Source: Lampris incognitus (taxonomy: Eukaryota > Chordata > Actinopteri > Lampriformes > Lampridae). Taken from it: a stretch of 64,000 nucleotides of DNA. The DNA is taken from contig NC_079211.1 in assembly GCF_029633865.1 (NCBI RefSeq), positions 79,287,359 through 79,351,358 on the forward strand, given 5' to 3'. The notes beneath the pieces were generated by a model, which did no database searches, was not told the DNA's origin, and saw nothing but the letters and a program-made list of their open reading frames with translations. The position numbers and the translations under genes are program-made. This document shows positions 50,401-57,897 of this stretch, one piece after another (position 1 is the first letter of the stretch; each line of letters starts with the position of its first letter).

Positions 50401-52905
50401 CTCGGGGAAATTTGCGAGCAGGCGTTGGTATGGATCCCCGGTGGAGAGTGTGTTAGCGAGGCACAGCGCTCCAGCGCCCCCAAGCGTGCAGGGGTATGAC
50501 GCAAAAGAGACGGCATCAATCACGCGACAGTTTTTAACATCCACCAGCAGGTTGAAAGCACAGAGGAAATCCGCACCTAGGAGCGGGGTGGATACAGCAG
50601 CCATCACAAAGTCCCAGCCGAAACGTCGGCCGCCAAAACACACGTCCACATGTCTGATACCGTACGTCCGAATGGACGTGCCGTTGGCGGCGTCCATCTG
50701 GGGGCCGTGACTGTCGGTCATCGTGTCCACAGCTCGTGCTGGTAGTATGCTGCGTTGAGCGCCAGAGTCAACCAGCAGCCGCCGGCCCGACAAGGAGTCT
50801 CTGATGAACAACAGCTTGCAGTCACGGCCGGCGCCCATAGCCGTTAACGAGCGCCGGCCTTGGCGTTTCCCTGAACCCTGTAACTGCAGGGTTTGCGACA
50901 CCGTTTTGCTTTTGCCCCAAACCTGGCATGGTAATAACAGAGCCCGTCGTCAGGTTGGCGGCGGGCTGTCACCGCAGCCGCGGTGTCCATATAGTCGTAC
51001 ACAGGTGGTGGTGGGGTGGTCTGGTGGGGTAGCAGGGCATGCACAAACTGTTGCCGGTTGGCCAGGAAAACCCTGTCTGCTTCAGCAGCCAGAGAACAGT
51101 AGTCCTTGGAGGCGGCGAGAGGAGAACTGGCCAGTGCTGTGCGTACAGGTGCGGGGAGCTGCCTCAGAAAAATGTGTGTGAAAAGAAAGGCCGGATCAGC
51201 CGATCCCAGCACAGACAGCATTTTTTCCATTAAATCAGACGGTTTGCCGTCGCCGAGGCCATTCGGGGACAGTAAACGGTCTGCCTTCTCCAGCTCCGAC
51301 AGTTCAAATAGTTTCAGGAGGAATGTCTTTATAGCATCGTACTTGCCAGCAGCTGGCGGAGCTTCCAACAGTGTCATTGCTCGCGCCGTTGTCGATGCGT
51401 CTAACGCCGCCACTACGTGGAAGTACTGCGTTGCATCCTGCGTTATCCCTCTCAGCTGGAACTGGGCTTCCACATGTTGAAACCACGGCCGTGGATTATG
51501 CTGCCAAAAGTCGGGTAGCTTCACAGTAGCGGTGTAAATGCTAGCGTTAGCAATAGCCATGTTGTTAGCACCGGCGTCGTCGTTGTCAGACATACTCGTA
51601 TTAGTTGTTCGATCACGTCGGGGTCACCAATGTGGAGTTAGAAAACAACGAGACAGGAGACGTGAGAGTAGACGTAGTCGAGGTAGTTTACTAGCTCCAA
51701 CTTTACATGTCATATATTCGACAACGACACTGAACTCTCTGGACCGGAAGCGGAAGTGCATTCTCTCTTAGGTGAATGTCTCTAGTTATATAGATGTGGG
51801 TCACCACAATGTCCTGTTTCCATCAATATGCCTTCTAACAAAAGTAATCGTCATCATTTCACGTCCTGCATTAATAATAATTATGGACGTAACGTTTATT
51901 TTACCACTTTTCAGACGTGTTGGGACGTCACACCACAAGACGACGTCTTTATTCCGTTTAAATAACTATTTAAATTCAGGACGTGTAAATAACTATTTAA
52001 ATATTTAAATTCAGGACGTGTAAATAAATATTTAAATTCAGGACATGTAAATAACTATTTAAATTCAGGACGTGTAAATAACTATTTAAATATTTAAATT
52101 CAGGACGTGTAAATAAGAATTTAAGTATTTAAATTCATAACGTGTAAATAATATTTACATTCAGAACGTGTTAATGACTATTTAAATATTTAAATTCAGA
52201 ATATGTCGATAGCCATTTAAATATTTAAATTCTTAAAGTGTAAATAACTATTTAAATATTTAAATTCAGAACGTGTAAACAACTCTTTAAATATTTAAAT
52301 TCATAAAGTGTAAATAACTATTTAAATATATAAATTCAGAACGTGTAAATAACCATTTAAATATATAAATTCAGAACGTGTAAACAACTCTTTAAATATT
52401 TAAATTCATAAAGTGTAAACAACTCTTTAAATATTTAAATTCAGAACGTGTAAATAACCATTTAAATATTTAAATTCAGAACGTGTAAAAACTCTTTAAA
52501 TATTTAAATTCAGAACGTGTAAACAACTCTTTAAATTCAGGCACTATAACGGTCGAGTGTGAAAACAGTTTTTTCCCGCCAACCTCTGCCGGACTCCTCC
52601 ACGCACCCCGCGTCACAGTCCGACAGGATGTCTCGGATCAGAAAGGAGGCGCCGGAGCGGCGCCGGAGCGGCACCAGCTGTCCGGGCTGCAGGGTGAGAG
52701 GAGGAGGTGAGGAGGTGCAGTCGGAGCGCGGGCTGAGCTCCGGGGAGGAGCGGCTCTCCCTGCCGGATTCTCCCGGTAGGAGGTGAGGGCTGCACGGCCA
52801 CGGGGAGAGGAGAAAGTCGACGCCGAACCGGGAGCAGGAGGCGCGGGAGAGCTGCGTGGTACCGGACGGAGTCCAGTCTTCAGAACCAGAAGTAGGTTCA
52901 TTCAT
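35121..52905 (-). CDS. barhl1: BarH-like homeobox protein (barhl1 position), 3 exons
   Basis: A sequence-specific DNA-binding homeodomain factor, probably a repressor in neural development as known for BARHL1. Exons 52584-52905, 37837-38041 and 35121-35487 join in phase (322 + 205 + 367 nt) into about 297 codons. The N-terminal exon has [21 protein letters not shown] and the FIL/EH1 motif [10 protein letters not shown] for Groucho binding. The homeodomain is residues ~124-183 ([20 protein letters not shown]... WYQNRR / TKWKRQ) with BarH-type Tyr49 and N51. [20 protein letters not shown] follows. Human BARHL1 is 327 aa; here the acidic part of exon 1 is missing and about 11 homeodomain positions differ from the near-invariant vertebrate form I recall. 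The BarH call is firm; barhl1 rests on convergent linkage to ddx31. Confidence 0.75.
35302..35351. repeat. 17-bp tandem repeat in the last barhl1-like exon
   Basis: Two exact copies of ACAGACCGAGTCCCGGG followed by a diverged third, ACAGACAGAGTGCCGG. The unit is not a multiple of three, so copy number sets the reading frame downstream. Confidence 0.85.
35675..35823. repeat. 13-bp minisatellite in barhl1-like intron 2
   Basis: About eleven copies of CCCACTGCCAGGT with AGGG, AGTT and AAGG variants. Confidence 0.92.
35824..36372. other. Intronic sequence, nothing recognised
   Basis: barhl1-like intron 2; no repeat ends or coding signal seen. Confidence 0.45.
36373..36585. repeat. Fold-back element with telomeric-repeat loop
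   Basis: Inverted repeats of about 95 bp (36373-36467 and 36492-36585; CGATGGTGTTTTAAGCC at the outside, CAATCACAGCACTGG inside) differ at a handful of positions. The 24-bp loop is CACTAACCCTAACCCTAACC then CTAA, about 3.5 vertebrate telomere repeats (CCCTAA). Confidence 0.88.
36586..36822 (+). pseudogene. Fragment of a multicopy fish protein (SAMD3-like C-terminus, tentative)
   Basis: It reads [36 protein letters not shown] and, in a second frame, [20 protein letters not shown] ending at a TAA. I recall similar endings in uncharacterised fish proteins near sterile-alpha-motif family predictions. Frameshifted and lacking an N-terminal part; could be a retro-copy. Confidence 0.35.
36823..37836. 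other. barhl1-like intron 2, proximal part
   Basis: No coding signal. CTGAATTATTGAT occurs twice (37666 and 37713) close to exon 2, with TAATTATT-like homeodomain-type words; possibly regulatory, not shown. Confidence 0.35.
37837..38041 (-). CDS. barhl1: barhl1-like exon 2 (homeodomain)
   Basis: The acceptor CTCCGTTTCAG lies upstream and the donor GTGAGA downstream on the minus strand. It encodes [40 protein letters not shown] and [16 protein letters not shown]. The intron after the first two bases of Arg53 is the expected BARHL homeobox intron. Confidence 0.9.
38450..38858. repeat. AT-rich minisatellite (AACATGTAAAGT), left part
   Basis: Irregular tandem of AACATGTAAAGTAACATGTA with units of about 16-40 bp. 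The gypsy element at 38859 is inserted in it. Confidence 0.9.
38859..39455 (+). repeat. gypsy-1 5' LTR
   Basis: 597 bp, TG...CA ends; ~99.5% identical to the 3' LTR apart from one 8-bp indel. Confidence 0.95.
39458..39474 (+). promoter_or_regulatory. gypsy-1 primer-binding site
   Basis: TGGTGTCAGAAGTGGGA, complementary to the tRNA-Leu(CAA) 3' end from memory; the same 17 bases occur in the TRIM-like element at 2918. Confidence 0.8.
39640..41598 (+). CDS. gag: gypsy-1 Gag with start of protease
   Basis: 652 codons. The N-terminal third is Gln/Met-rich coiled coil with direct repeats ([20 protein letters not shown]). The capsid-like region follows ([43 protein letters not shown]), then one CCHC zinc knuckle, [14 protein letters not shown], at residues ~565-578. 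The protease active site [11 protein letters not shown] is at ~624-634. The frame then stops in the middle of the protease; the rest is in the +1 frame. Gag packages element RNA in cytoplasmic particles. Confidence 0.9.
   Translation: MSQDKENVKEQSELSLDGAGVGTEDPGEHAWMKLLLAQMETMNQTQVQMQRQMENMERQTQVKMQRQIEMQMEALTARIDGLAEAVAKRSRPPIQRTDWARHRSDIQGEPPGLSPIAQVVKQGVSPSSPQSDSGVGSAGAVLGERTSRTVQDMSLLSQFTPARENPGARQRDGADHLLPAAMAAVANLSDRRNEETPARPSSKAAPAALRYTGNGPSEPAPLTSTPIGHGGKNGATAVPPPDGMQGGQMSLDSNGGRNLLDDIVGGQAGSSRGQQSQTGDLQSRSGNRSSQGPDRGHENDIKLLATFDGKGDKDSFVGPFERMARKRGWTDETCLDALYLRLRDNAMSFVIAQPAPIKDDYHALITQLRRRYGKELPEGTARRKLSEVKQAREMTLYEFGEEVRRLVTLAYPQVGVTLQEAYAAEAFLRGLKNQNIAYEVLGAEPKTLAGAIRKVEAREYDFKATLGREVEGKGRIRRVALEDERRRDSSPSPPPVGDSMSTPELKTLASGIDNINKVLLNIERYMAKEQVGVERGGTLERATYAHTGQRAQRSPSPSSRSKGTCYQCGEEGHFKRECNSRSPSPRAPRKVSEQPSVNLGRASGNGPSLVIPITVNSLQVKCIVDTGAEATVMSRDTFQRLNLAERRNRHSA
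41618..45652 (+). CDS. pol: gypsy-1 Pol (rest of PR, RT, RNase H, integrase)
   Basis: 1344 codons from the first ATG; the frame is open from 41564, so it overlaps gag by 35 nt in the +1 frame. Protease flap and end ([13 protein letters not shown]) at ~29-41; RT with YLDD at ~395; RNase H with DTDAS at ~541; integrase HHCC zinc finger ([13 protein letters not shown]...CPECQAC, ~849-892); DDE core HIDVVGPLP (~917), [10 protein letters not shown] (~977), [11 protein letters not shown] (~1011); GPY/F-like module [20 protein letters not shown] (~1154). No chromodomain seen. Replicates the element via cDNA and integrates it. Apart from the gag-pol frame break it is uninterrupted. Confidence 0.94.
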   Translation: MAETPKYRVTIRLGPKTIEWDVFVAPIRDPFLLGLDLMLAAHVTVSGGGQVYVEGEPVATVIVGTSVGEYAVSRVLLQDSLTLSAESEQDVWGVVESPKAGISAVLEPAGLTEGVSSGSVLVNVAPHVPVRLCNLMPKEVRLKKGACLGVLVEAEEELQAPQEDDMSRKNEPATVRRMESSPTMGLPDHLSSLYESASEGLDEDQRRALQQLLIEHQGVFAASDADLGRFDAVQHRINTSEGQPVRQPARRTPLDFQQEEERHLKSMLEAGVITPSTSEWGSPVVLVRKKDGGVRWCIDYRRLNDLTLKDAYPLPRIEECLDTLEGATVFSTLDMQSGYWQIGVHPDDRGKTAFITRYGLFEYTRMPFGLCNAPGTFQRAMEVVLRGLQWRHLLVYLDDIIVLGRGVEEGLQSLGKVLERIRAYGLKLKPSKCHLLRREVLFLGHVVSGDGVSPNPELVKSVNDWRTPRNLTELQAFLGLCNYYRRFVRGFAHLCSPLYELQKKGEGFKWGDTQQVAFEELKARLTTAPLLAYPTRDGLFLLDTDASNTCVGAVLSQMQAGEEKVIAYASAHLQSTQQRYCVTRRELLAVVRFTRQFRHYLLGRSFIIRTDHNSLIWLFRFKSPEGQLARWIEELSQYDFKIEHRPGVKHSNADALSRSPKPACDCYHAGESLDSLPCGGCSYCHREHHHWASFSDDVDDVVPLAIRRTDSEENTSGAAEEGVPPSAPGGEAGGLTMSQPVNEHQNGAEESEPPAINWLAQHSTNELAERQRGDAVLAKLHQWKDEGKLPSQEEMALEGPAARKYWLVWTQVERRNGVLYYRWDEGADTPSILCLIVPTALQEEVLRLCHCALLSGHLGREKTYHRVRREFYWVGLTDSVNQFVRRCPECQACKSSGRTGRAALQMYQAGAPMDRVHIDVVGPLPVSKMGNRYILVMVDQFTRWVEVAPIPEQTAEITAQKLLQEFLSRFGVPLEIHTDQGRNFESALFRELCELLQVARTRTTPYHPASNGQVERFNRTLLQMIRCYVGKRQSEWDQHLHLLAGAYRSSPHACTGYTPNRMMLGREVNQPQGLTLRVQEANVHRTSPAEYVADLEANMRDTHEVARQHLRAAQLRNKKDHDLRARQRTFHPGDLVYVRDDTRKKGQSPKLKPRWRGPGFITEKMGDVLYRVQEGRKERVLHHDRLLPYLSDDVPVWIQRRRHALLSAPAPAIGPRETPEGGPPAADMEEPGAQRTEEYEGVTEQEEIDEDLDLRLEDLFHANDDGGPSTPGSPARFQPLQHTAASYSSGESTITQRRGTAACAPGGQSNAPDPEGDEADAAESHLPYTTRRGRPVRRPAWLLD
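45872..46476 (+). repeat. gypsy-1 3' LTR
   Basis: 605 bp; it carries an extra CTAACTAG copy relative to the 5' LTR. Confidence 0.95.
46477..46889. repeat. AT-rich minisatellite (AACATGTAAAGT), right part
   Basis: Continuation of the tandem seen before the gypsy element, same units. Confidence 0.9.
46890..47165 (+). mobile_element. tRNA-derived SINE, internally deleted
   Basis: Same family as 9861-10309: AGGGGCGTCCAGGTGGCATG, CGGGGATCGCCGGTTCGAGT, CTGTCAGGTGAAAAGAAGCG and a GGGGAGATAAATGGGGGAAA tail. Confidence 0.85.
47166..47405. other. Intronic spacer, nothing recognised
   Basis: Unique sequence between the SINE and the second gypsy element. Confidence 0.4.
47410..47587 (-). repeat. gypsy-2 3' LTR
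   Basis: 178 bp, TG...CA, no visible difference from the other LTR. Confidence 0.95.
47697..49170 (-). CDS. pol: gypsy-2 integrase part of Pol (after frame break)
   Basis: 471 codons from the first Met at 49112; the frame is open up to the break at about 49170. It starts with the RNase H end ([18 protein letters not shown]), then the zinc-binding HGLSHPG...CVACQRA, DDE core [36 protein letters not shown], and an SH3-like end ([20 protein letters not shown]). It belongs to the same polyprotein as the frame at 49171-50901. Confidence 0.9.
49171..50901 (-). CDS. pol: gypsy-2 Pol: protease, RT, RNase H (frame broken at the end)
   Basis: 576 codons in the -1 frame relative to gag, overlapping it by 58 nt. 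Protease [10 protein letters not shown] at ~43-51, RT with [11 protein letters not shown] at ~345, RNase H with [12 protein letters not shown] at ~495 and [15 protein letters not shown] at the end. A small duplication introduces TGA at 49171 and shifts the frame; the integrase follows in another frame. Expressed by frameshifting if the signal at 50865 works. Confidence 0.92.
   Translation of the reverse strand: MSQTLQLQGSGKRQGRRSLTAMGAGRDCKLLFIRDSLSGRRLLVDSGAQRSILPARAVDTMTDSHGPQMDAANGTSIRTYGIRHVDVCFGGRRFGWDFVMAAVSTPLLGADFLCAFNLLVDVKNCRVIDAVSFASYPCTLGGAGALCLANTLSTGDPYQRLLANFPELTTPTFSSAVAKHGVEHHITTVGPPVYARARRLDSAKLAIAREEFSTMERLGIVRRSDSPWASPLHMVTKANGGWRPCGDYRRLNNATTPDRYPIPHIQDFSTHLADAAIYSKIDLVRGYHQVPVHPLDVPKTAVITPFGLFEFLRMPFGLKGAAQMFQRLMDSVLRDMPFLFVYLDDILVASASAEEHMTHLRQLFDRLSEHGLIINPAKCQFGESSITFLGHHITPQGAVPLPARVEAVTMFPRPRTVQSLQEFLGMVNFYNRFLPRAAHIMRPLYEALRGKKSKDELDWSSGMDEAFVAAKTALANAALLAHPSPAAPIALTTDASDYAVGAVCEQWVGGGWQPLAFFSKQLRESERKYSTFDRELLGLFLATRHFRFLLEGRQFTAFVDHKPLTFCMAKTSEPWF
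50826..50871 (-). promoter_or_regulatory. Predicted -1 ribosomal frameshift signal (gypsy-2 gag/pol)
   Basis: On the minus strand the heptamer G-GGA-AAC (50865-50871) is in the right register with gag codons GGA AAC. After a 5-nt spacer a perfect 9-bp stem GGCCGGCGC/GCGCCGGCC (50851-50859 with 50826-50834) closes a 16-nt loop that holds the gag stop. Pol continues in the -1 frame. Confidence 0.75.
50844..51593 (-). CDS. gag: gypsy-2 Gag
   Basis: 249 codons, starting at the first ATG after the primer-binding site. [40 protein letters not shown] and [19 protein letters not shown] are capsid motifs of this gypsy group. The C-terminal finger [18 protein letters not shown] (C-x2-H-x9-C-x3-C type) replaces a CCHC knuckle. 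The next frame (Pol) overlaps in -1 register. Confidence 0.9.
   Translation of the reverse strand: MSDNDDAGANNMAIANASIYTATVKLPDFWQHNPRPWFQHVEAQFQLRGITQDATQYFHVVAALDASTTARAMTLLEAPPAAGKYDAIKTFLLKLFELSELEKADRLLSPNGLGDGKPSDLMEKMLSVLGSADPAFLFTHIFLRQLPAPVRTALASSPLAASKDYCSLAAEADRVFLANRQQFVHALLPHQTTPPPPVYDYMDTAAAVTARRQPDDGLCYYHARFGAKAKRCRKPCSYRVQGNAKAGAR
51631..51808 (-). repeat. gypsy-2 5' LTR
   Basis: 178 bp, followed on the minus strand by the tRNA-Trp-type primer-binding site. Confidence 0.95.
51950..52540. repeat. AT-rich minisatellite (TTTAAATTCAGAACGTGTAAA)
   Basis: About 15 irregular units of 24-40 bp, each with ATTTAAATATTTAAATTCA and ACGTGTAAATAA. It ends about 45 bp from the donor of barhl1-like exon 1. 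Confidence 0.92.
52584..52905 (-). CDS. barhl1: barhl1-like exon 1 (N-terminus, FIL/EH1 motif)
   Basis: Start ATG 52903-52905 ([15 protein letters not shown]) chosen as the nearest in-frame Met; another lies at 52929. [11 protein letters not shown] resembles the family N-terminus, followed by [21 protein letters not shown] and [11 protein letters not shown]. The donor GAG|GTTGGC at 52583 is imperfect but leaves the single base that exon 2 needs. The start, and whether more exon-1 sequence exists, are uncertain. Confidence 0.7.
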
Positions 52906-53005
52906 CTCTCTGTGTCCAGTACAAAGCATGGCAACAATAAAAGCAGCATCTACTGAGGACTCCGTGCAGGCTGCTGCGTCAGGACGCTCCTCTCCAAAAT
53001 ACCTC

Positions 53006-53165
53006 GAAAAACCTGAAATACTTCGGGAGAAAAACTGAAATACTTCGGGAGAAGAACTGAAATACTTCGGGGGAAAACTGGAATACTTCGGGAGAAAAAC
53101 TGAAATACTTCGAGAGAAAAACTGAAATACTTCAGGAGAAAAACTGAAATACTTCGGGAAAAGTT
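53006..53165. repeat. 22-bp tandem repeat (CTGAAATACTTCGGGAGAAA)
   Basis: Seven copies upstream of the barhl1-like start. Confidence 0.93.
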
Positions 53166-53282
53166 CCCGGAGCTGAAACCACGTGATTGGAATGAAAAGT
53201 AGATTTAAAAAGTATTTTTTCTAATGGTCCATCAACTATTCAGCTGCAGTGACAAAACACGTCCTGTATATTCCAACAAAAC

Positions 53283-53439
<157 letters not shown>

Positions 53440-53747
53440 GGATGGGTTATAGAGGATGACAGACAGGATTAGGAGGAGTAGAGGAAGAAGCATCTCCTCC
53501 CTGGGACTCCGTTCCTCCTCCGGCTGTCTCTCCCCCACGGCCACTCTGATTGGACGCTAACTGACTCATGAGGAGGAGGAGGAAAAGGAGAGAGAAAAAC
53601 CAGGGAAGAAAAACAGAGAGGACGACTGGTGGGGAAAGGAAGAGGTAGTGAGAAAAAGAAGAAGGAAGATGAAGAGAAGTCTTCATTTTTTAGAGACTCG
53701 GACAGAAGAAGACAGTTCAGTCAGAGGAGTTGGGAGAACATGTAAAC

Positions 53748-53975
53748 CCAGGTCAGGTGTCAGATGAGTGACGGATGATGCGGATGCTGAGATGATCCAG
53801 GAACGCAGGTCAGGTGTCAGATGAGTGACGGATGATGCGGATGCTGAGATGATCCAGGAACCCAGGTCAGGTGTCAGATGAGTGACGGATGATGCGGATG
53901 CTGAGATGATCCAGGAACCCAGGTCAGGTGTCAGATGAGTGACGGATGATGCGGATGCTGAGATGATCCAGGAGG
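53748..53975. repeat. 57-bp minisatellite, four copies
   Basis: Units contain CAGGTCAGGTGTCAGATGAG and GACGGATGATGCGGATGCTG; near-identical copies. Unrelated in sequence to the 11-kb array despite the same length. Confidence 0.93.
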
Positions 53976-54136
53976 AACCGCTGCCGTGCTGAGCTGAAAC
54001 TGAATCATGCTTTATTTCTGGCTTCATGGATTTTGTTAAGCCGCTTATTTGACGTTTTTTCCCTAATTTTATAACGCTGATCTTTTTCTCTGTTCCTCCT
54101 GCCCTCCCCTACATCTCCTTTACTCTCATCCCTGAA

Positions 54137-54345
54137 GGGGGCGGGGGGGAGACAGGCGCCCCGACCGACCAGAGGAGGCGCTAGTGCAGCGACCAGGACA
54201 CATACCTACATCCGGCTCCCCACCCGCAATTACGGCCAATCGTGTCTGTTGGGAAGCCGGAGGTATCACGGGGATTCAAACCAGCGCCCCCCGTGTTGGT
54301 AGGCAACGGAATAGACCTCTACGCTACCCGGACGGCCCTCTTTCC
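54137..54345 (-). mobile_element. tRNA-derived SINE, 5' part
   Basis: Reverse complement of the family at 9861: AGGAGGCGCTAGTGCAGCGA, GGGGATTCAAACC and a head GCTACCCGGACGGCCCT. Truncated before the tail region. Confidence 0.8.
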
Positions 54346-54349
54346 GTTT

Positions 54350-55420
54350 CCTAAACACAATTACGAAGAACTGCACAAACAAGAGTGGCGCCACCAAAGA
54401 AGAGGTCAACTACAGAGGAGGAAATCCCGGAGATGAAGGATTGGCTCAACTTTGTGTCAGCACAGATGGAGGATGTCACGAGGCTAATGGCAGATGTCGC
54501 GAACCAGCAGAACCGGATTAGTAGGGAATCGGATCTAAAAAACCAGAATGATGAGAAACACAAGACGGTCGCCCAGTTAGAGTACAGACTGTAAGACCTT
54601 GAGCAATATACTCGCATGAACATGTAATAATCAGCGGATTGGAGACTAGGTCATACGCCAGGGTGGCGGGACCGATCGCGGCGGTGTGCATCGAAACCGA
54701 GCTGGATCTTCTGGAGCAACAGGTGACTGTTTCGTTGCCAAACCAGGCATATCCGTGGACAACAACTTTATCGAAGCGTGTCACCCTCTCCCAAGAAAAG
54801 ATGGGGGCAAACCAGCAATAATAATCCCATTTACGAACAGAAAAAACAAAACTGCATCACTAAAACAAGGAAGGAAGCTGAAGGGAACCAGTGTCTAGGT
54901 GAATGAGCACCTGACCAAGAAACACACGAACATTGCCAGTAAAGCTCGCTTGCTAAGGAAGCAGAAAGACATTCAATCTTTGTGGACGACCAACTGAAAA
55001 GATTTCATCACGCTTAATGGAACACCAGAGGGAGCAAAGGTGCTCTGTGTCAGAGAGATCGTAGAGCTGGACAAGTACCAGTAACTACAAGTAAGCAAAG
55101 TAATATATTGGACTACTGGACACTAAAACTCATGAACCTTGAACAAGACATCGATCCTGATGTTAACTTCTTCCATGATCTAAACAATAATTGTTGTTAT
55201 CACACTGATGAACTATTTAACAACAATGTTAATTCAGAGAATGGTTTGTCAATCATCCACTTTAACAGTAGAAGTCTATATGCAAACTTTCAAAACATAA
55301 AGAATATTTATATCTAGTCAAGAAACTGTTCAGTATCATAGCGATGTCTGAGACCTGGCTCAACAACGAGAAAGGGATGGATTTTGAGATGGACGGATAT
55401 GTCTTAAATCACATGAATAG
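54350..55420 (+). pseudogene. LINE ORF1 and start of ORF2 (APE-type)
   Basis: The ORF1 remnant MAPPKKRSTTEEEIPEMKDW, VTRLMADVANQQ, TELDLLEQQVTV and CHPLPRKDGGKPAIII looks like a coiled-coil/RNA-binding LINE ORF1. ORF2 starts about 55108; LSIIHFNSRSLYANF is the first endonuclease motif. Frameshifts; interrupted by a solo LTR at 55421. Confidence 0.75.
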
Positions 55421-55950
55421 TGTTGCGGGACAGCTCCCTGACAGACAGACAGTCTGACTAAAGTAACGCGAGACCCTGTTAGCCAATGAGAAGAGACTTA
55501 GGAATGCGTGCGTGCTGCCTATTGTTATCCATTGCACAGCACAGCGTGAGTTAGTTGTTATAGTGGTTTACAGACTGTCACACAGTGTTAGCTTAGCATA
55601 ACGTGTTAGCGATCAGACGTAACATTCCTGACTCCTACACCTCGACTGAGCTGACGCTAGACAGTGACTAACCAGCGACGACCATAATAGAACCAGTAAG
55701 AGTGATTACCAGCCCCCAGAGAGAGATCAGAGTGTGCAGCCAGTGACAGTGCGAGTGTCTGCAGAGTGAGACCATCCCAGCCAGGCTAGCCAGCGTCCGT
55801 CATCGTCTGCAGACTGCAGGAGCAGTGCAAGGTGGGTTGCTAAACCCGTAGCCTAGCCCGGCTAATTAACGCCAGAGACTGTGTTGTCGCACCATAATTC
55901 CCAGCCTCCAACTACTTAATATAAGAACATCTAAACCCAGTCCCGCGACA
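55421..55950. mobile_element. Solo LTR of a gypsy-type element
   Basis: 530 bp, from TGTTGCGGGACAGC to CCCAGTCCCGCGACA, with target duplication ATAG (55417-55420 and 55951-55954). The end CCGCGACA equals that of the gypsy-1 LTR, but the body differs. The LINE frame resumes directly after it. Confidence 0.85.
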
Positions 55951-56125
55951 ATAGGAAGAACAAGAAAGGGGGTGGTGTGGCTCTCTATATGTAGACAGAA
56001 ACCTCAGTTATAAGGTAGTAGAAAACATGTCTACAACTATTGATGACGTAATGGAATGCATCCCCACTTACATTCACATGGAAAACATGACAAGTGTAAT
56101 TGTCAGTTGTTTCAGTATAACGAAT
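55951..56125 (+). pseudogene. LINE endonuclease, continuation
   Basis: KKGGGVALYVDRNLSYKVVE and STTIDDVMECI continue the frame broken by the solo LTR; truncated at about 56125. Confidence 0.72.
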
Positions 56126-56583
56126 GAAGACAGACGCGCGGTGTCAAGTTAAGTAACCACGTTAGAACAGACACAAGTCCCTGTGTGCGGGGTCGATAGC
56201 TTCCTAACTGCTTCCGGAGTATGACAGCCTGGCTAGTCGATTACCTATCACCTAGATCCCGTAACATCATCCTTCTCAATAGAAAGTGCAAACGCAGCAG
56301 CGTCACATTCAGTTCTTAGAATACAAACCCGTCCTGACATTGGAGCGGACTCTATGCTCATACGATTCACGATAACAGGGTCTGGTGGCTTTAAGAGAAA
56401 GCGTTTCCGGGTTGGCAGGGGGAGCTACGGCGATGATTGGTTGGAGCAGCGCCATGTTGCTGGGGCTGTTGCTTTGTAGAGAAAATAAAAGACACACGCG
56501 TGTCCGTCTCTACTTCCCTGCAATTTCCACATTGGTGACCGCGACGTCCGCCTCGGCTCGCCCAGACAGAAGCGCAAAATACT
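56126..56583 (+). mobile_element. LTR fragment with primer-binding site
   Basis: TGCAATTTCCACA at 56519-56531 is followed by TTGGTGACCGCGACGTCC, similar to the gypsy-2 primer-binding site. AATAAA at 56477 fits an LTR R region. The left LTR boundary is not resolved. Confidence 0.5.
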
Positions 56584-56639
56584 GTAACGTGCATGGATAA
56601 GTAGACACGTTGGTCCTTGACTAACGGGTCGGACCCTTT
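56584..56639 (+). repeat. TRIM-like LTR fragment (same family as 2994)
   Basis: TGTAACGTGCATGGATAAGT, AGACACGTTGGTCC and CTAACGGGTCGGACCC match the LTR unit at 2994-3060, then it breaks off. Confidence 0.75.
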
Positions 56640-57897
56640 TAGTCCATGGGCCAGAGCCCAAAATTTCCTATTTCGGTACACTCAAGGTGGCAAAACTTAC
56701 TTATAATTTTTGAAAGGATCCATGTCTGTAGATGATATTTTGGTATGATAACCATTCCTGAGTGGCAGCTGTATCACAGTTATCAGCTCATGAAGTTAAC
56801 CACCCCCTAAAGTAAATTGCATTTTAGACGCTGGTGCATATCCTGGTTTAGCCTCATGGTCAGGACATTTTTCAATGTTCTATAATATTGTCTTTGGTAT
56901 CATTTTAAAGGGGACCTTCTTAGCTTTCATTCAAGCCCTGTTGTGGATATTTCTCACAAATATAGAGGTCACTTGAGCTCTTCAACCCGTCAATAACACA
57001 CATCTTTCTGCAATGTTCGCCTAAACTATATACTTTCTTTTAGCCCTGTGGCATCTAGGAATATCAGGGACACAAAACACAAAAACTGGAATACTCACAG
57101 GACTGTAAAGATTCAGGAAATGTATAATATACCCATACTATTTCATTGTGTGAGGTGATTGTGAACCTTAAATTAGAAGGACATTATTACTAAGAAACTA
57201 ACTAGACCAAAGCCAGTTAGTCCATGGGTCAGACCAGATATCGATATCACCCAAGGTGACACAACTTCACTGGTGCCATTTTATTTGGTACACTAACAGA
57301 AGTAAAATAATACATGATAACCTTTCCAAATGAGCAGCTATTTCATTTTTCTTTCAGGAAACCTGTTTCGGTGCCTCTCATGATTGTGTATTTGCCCAGA
57401 TTTTTACAAATATAGCATTTCAACACCCCTTGTACTGATTAGCCTAGCTTAAACTCTGGGACAGTTCTTAGTTGGCCAACAACCAAGGATAACCAGTACT
57501 GTGTACTTCCATTCATTGTGCTAAGCTAGGCTAACGTGCAGCCAGATAGCTTTCTACTAAACACATATAGAGGAAACTGGTATCTATCTTCTTGTCTCAC
57601 TCTGGAGAAGATTGTAAGCTAATTTCCCATAATGTTAGCATGTTCTTTTAATGTATATGTTAATATGATTAGTTAAAGTGGCTACAAGGAACTTTCATCT
57701 TGTGTTGATTTTAGCGGCCTCATGTGGACAAAATACAGCTGTTGCATAGCAACTAGATAATGTATCTATTTGTGGCTATGTAAGATAAATAATGGTAATA
57801 TGACGCTGGTGAAGCAAAGTAAACTTTGTTTTAGTAGTGTTCATACACCTAAGTTACATGTATTTGTTTGTATGTGGCAGGTGAAAACTGACTGAAT
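56640..57897 (+). other. 5' non-coding part of a large transposon-like unit
   Basis: No coding. Two diverged direct repeats start with AGTCCATGGG (56641 and 57219) and share AAGGTG(G/A)CA and GATAACC blocks. They lead up to the long frame at 57898. Confidence 0.45.

Larger units (their letters stand above)
47410..51808 (-). mobile_element. Ty3/gypsy LTR retrotransposon 2, full length, identical LTRs
   Basis: The 178-bp LTRs (47410-47587 and 51631-51808) appear identical. The 4-bp target duplication ATGT is at 47406-47409 and 51809-51812. On the minus strand the primer-binding site TTGGTGACCCCGACGTGATC (51611-51630) fits the tRNA-Trp 3' end; a G7 polypurine tract precedes the 3' LTR. Gene order gag, PR-RT-RNaseH, IN. 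Same strand as the barhl1-like host gene, in its intron 1. Confidence 0.95.
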
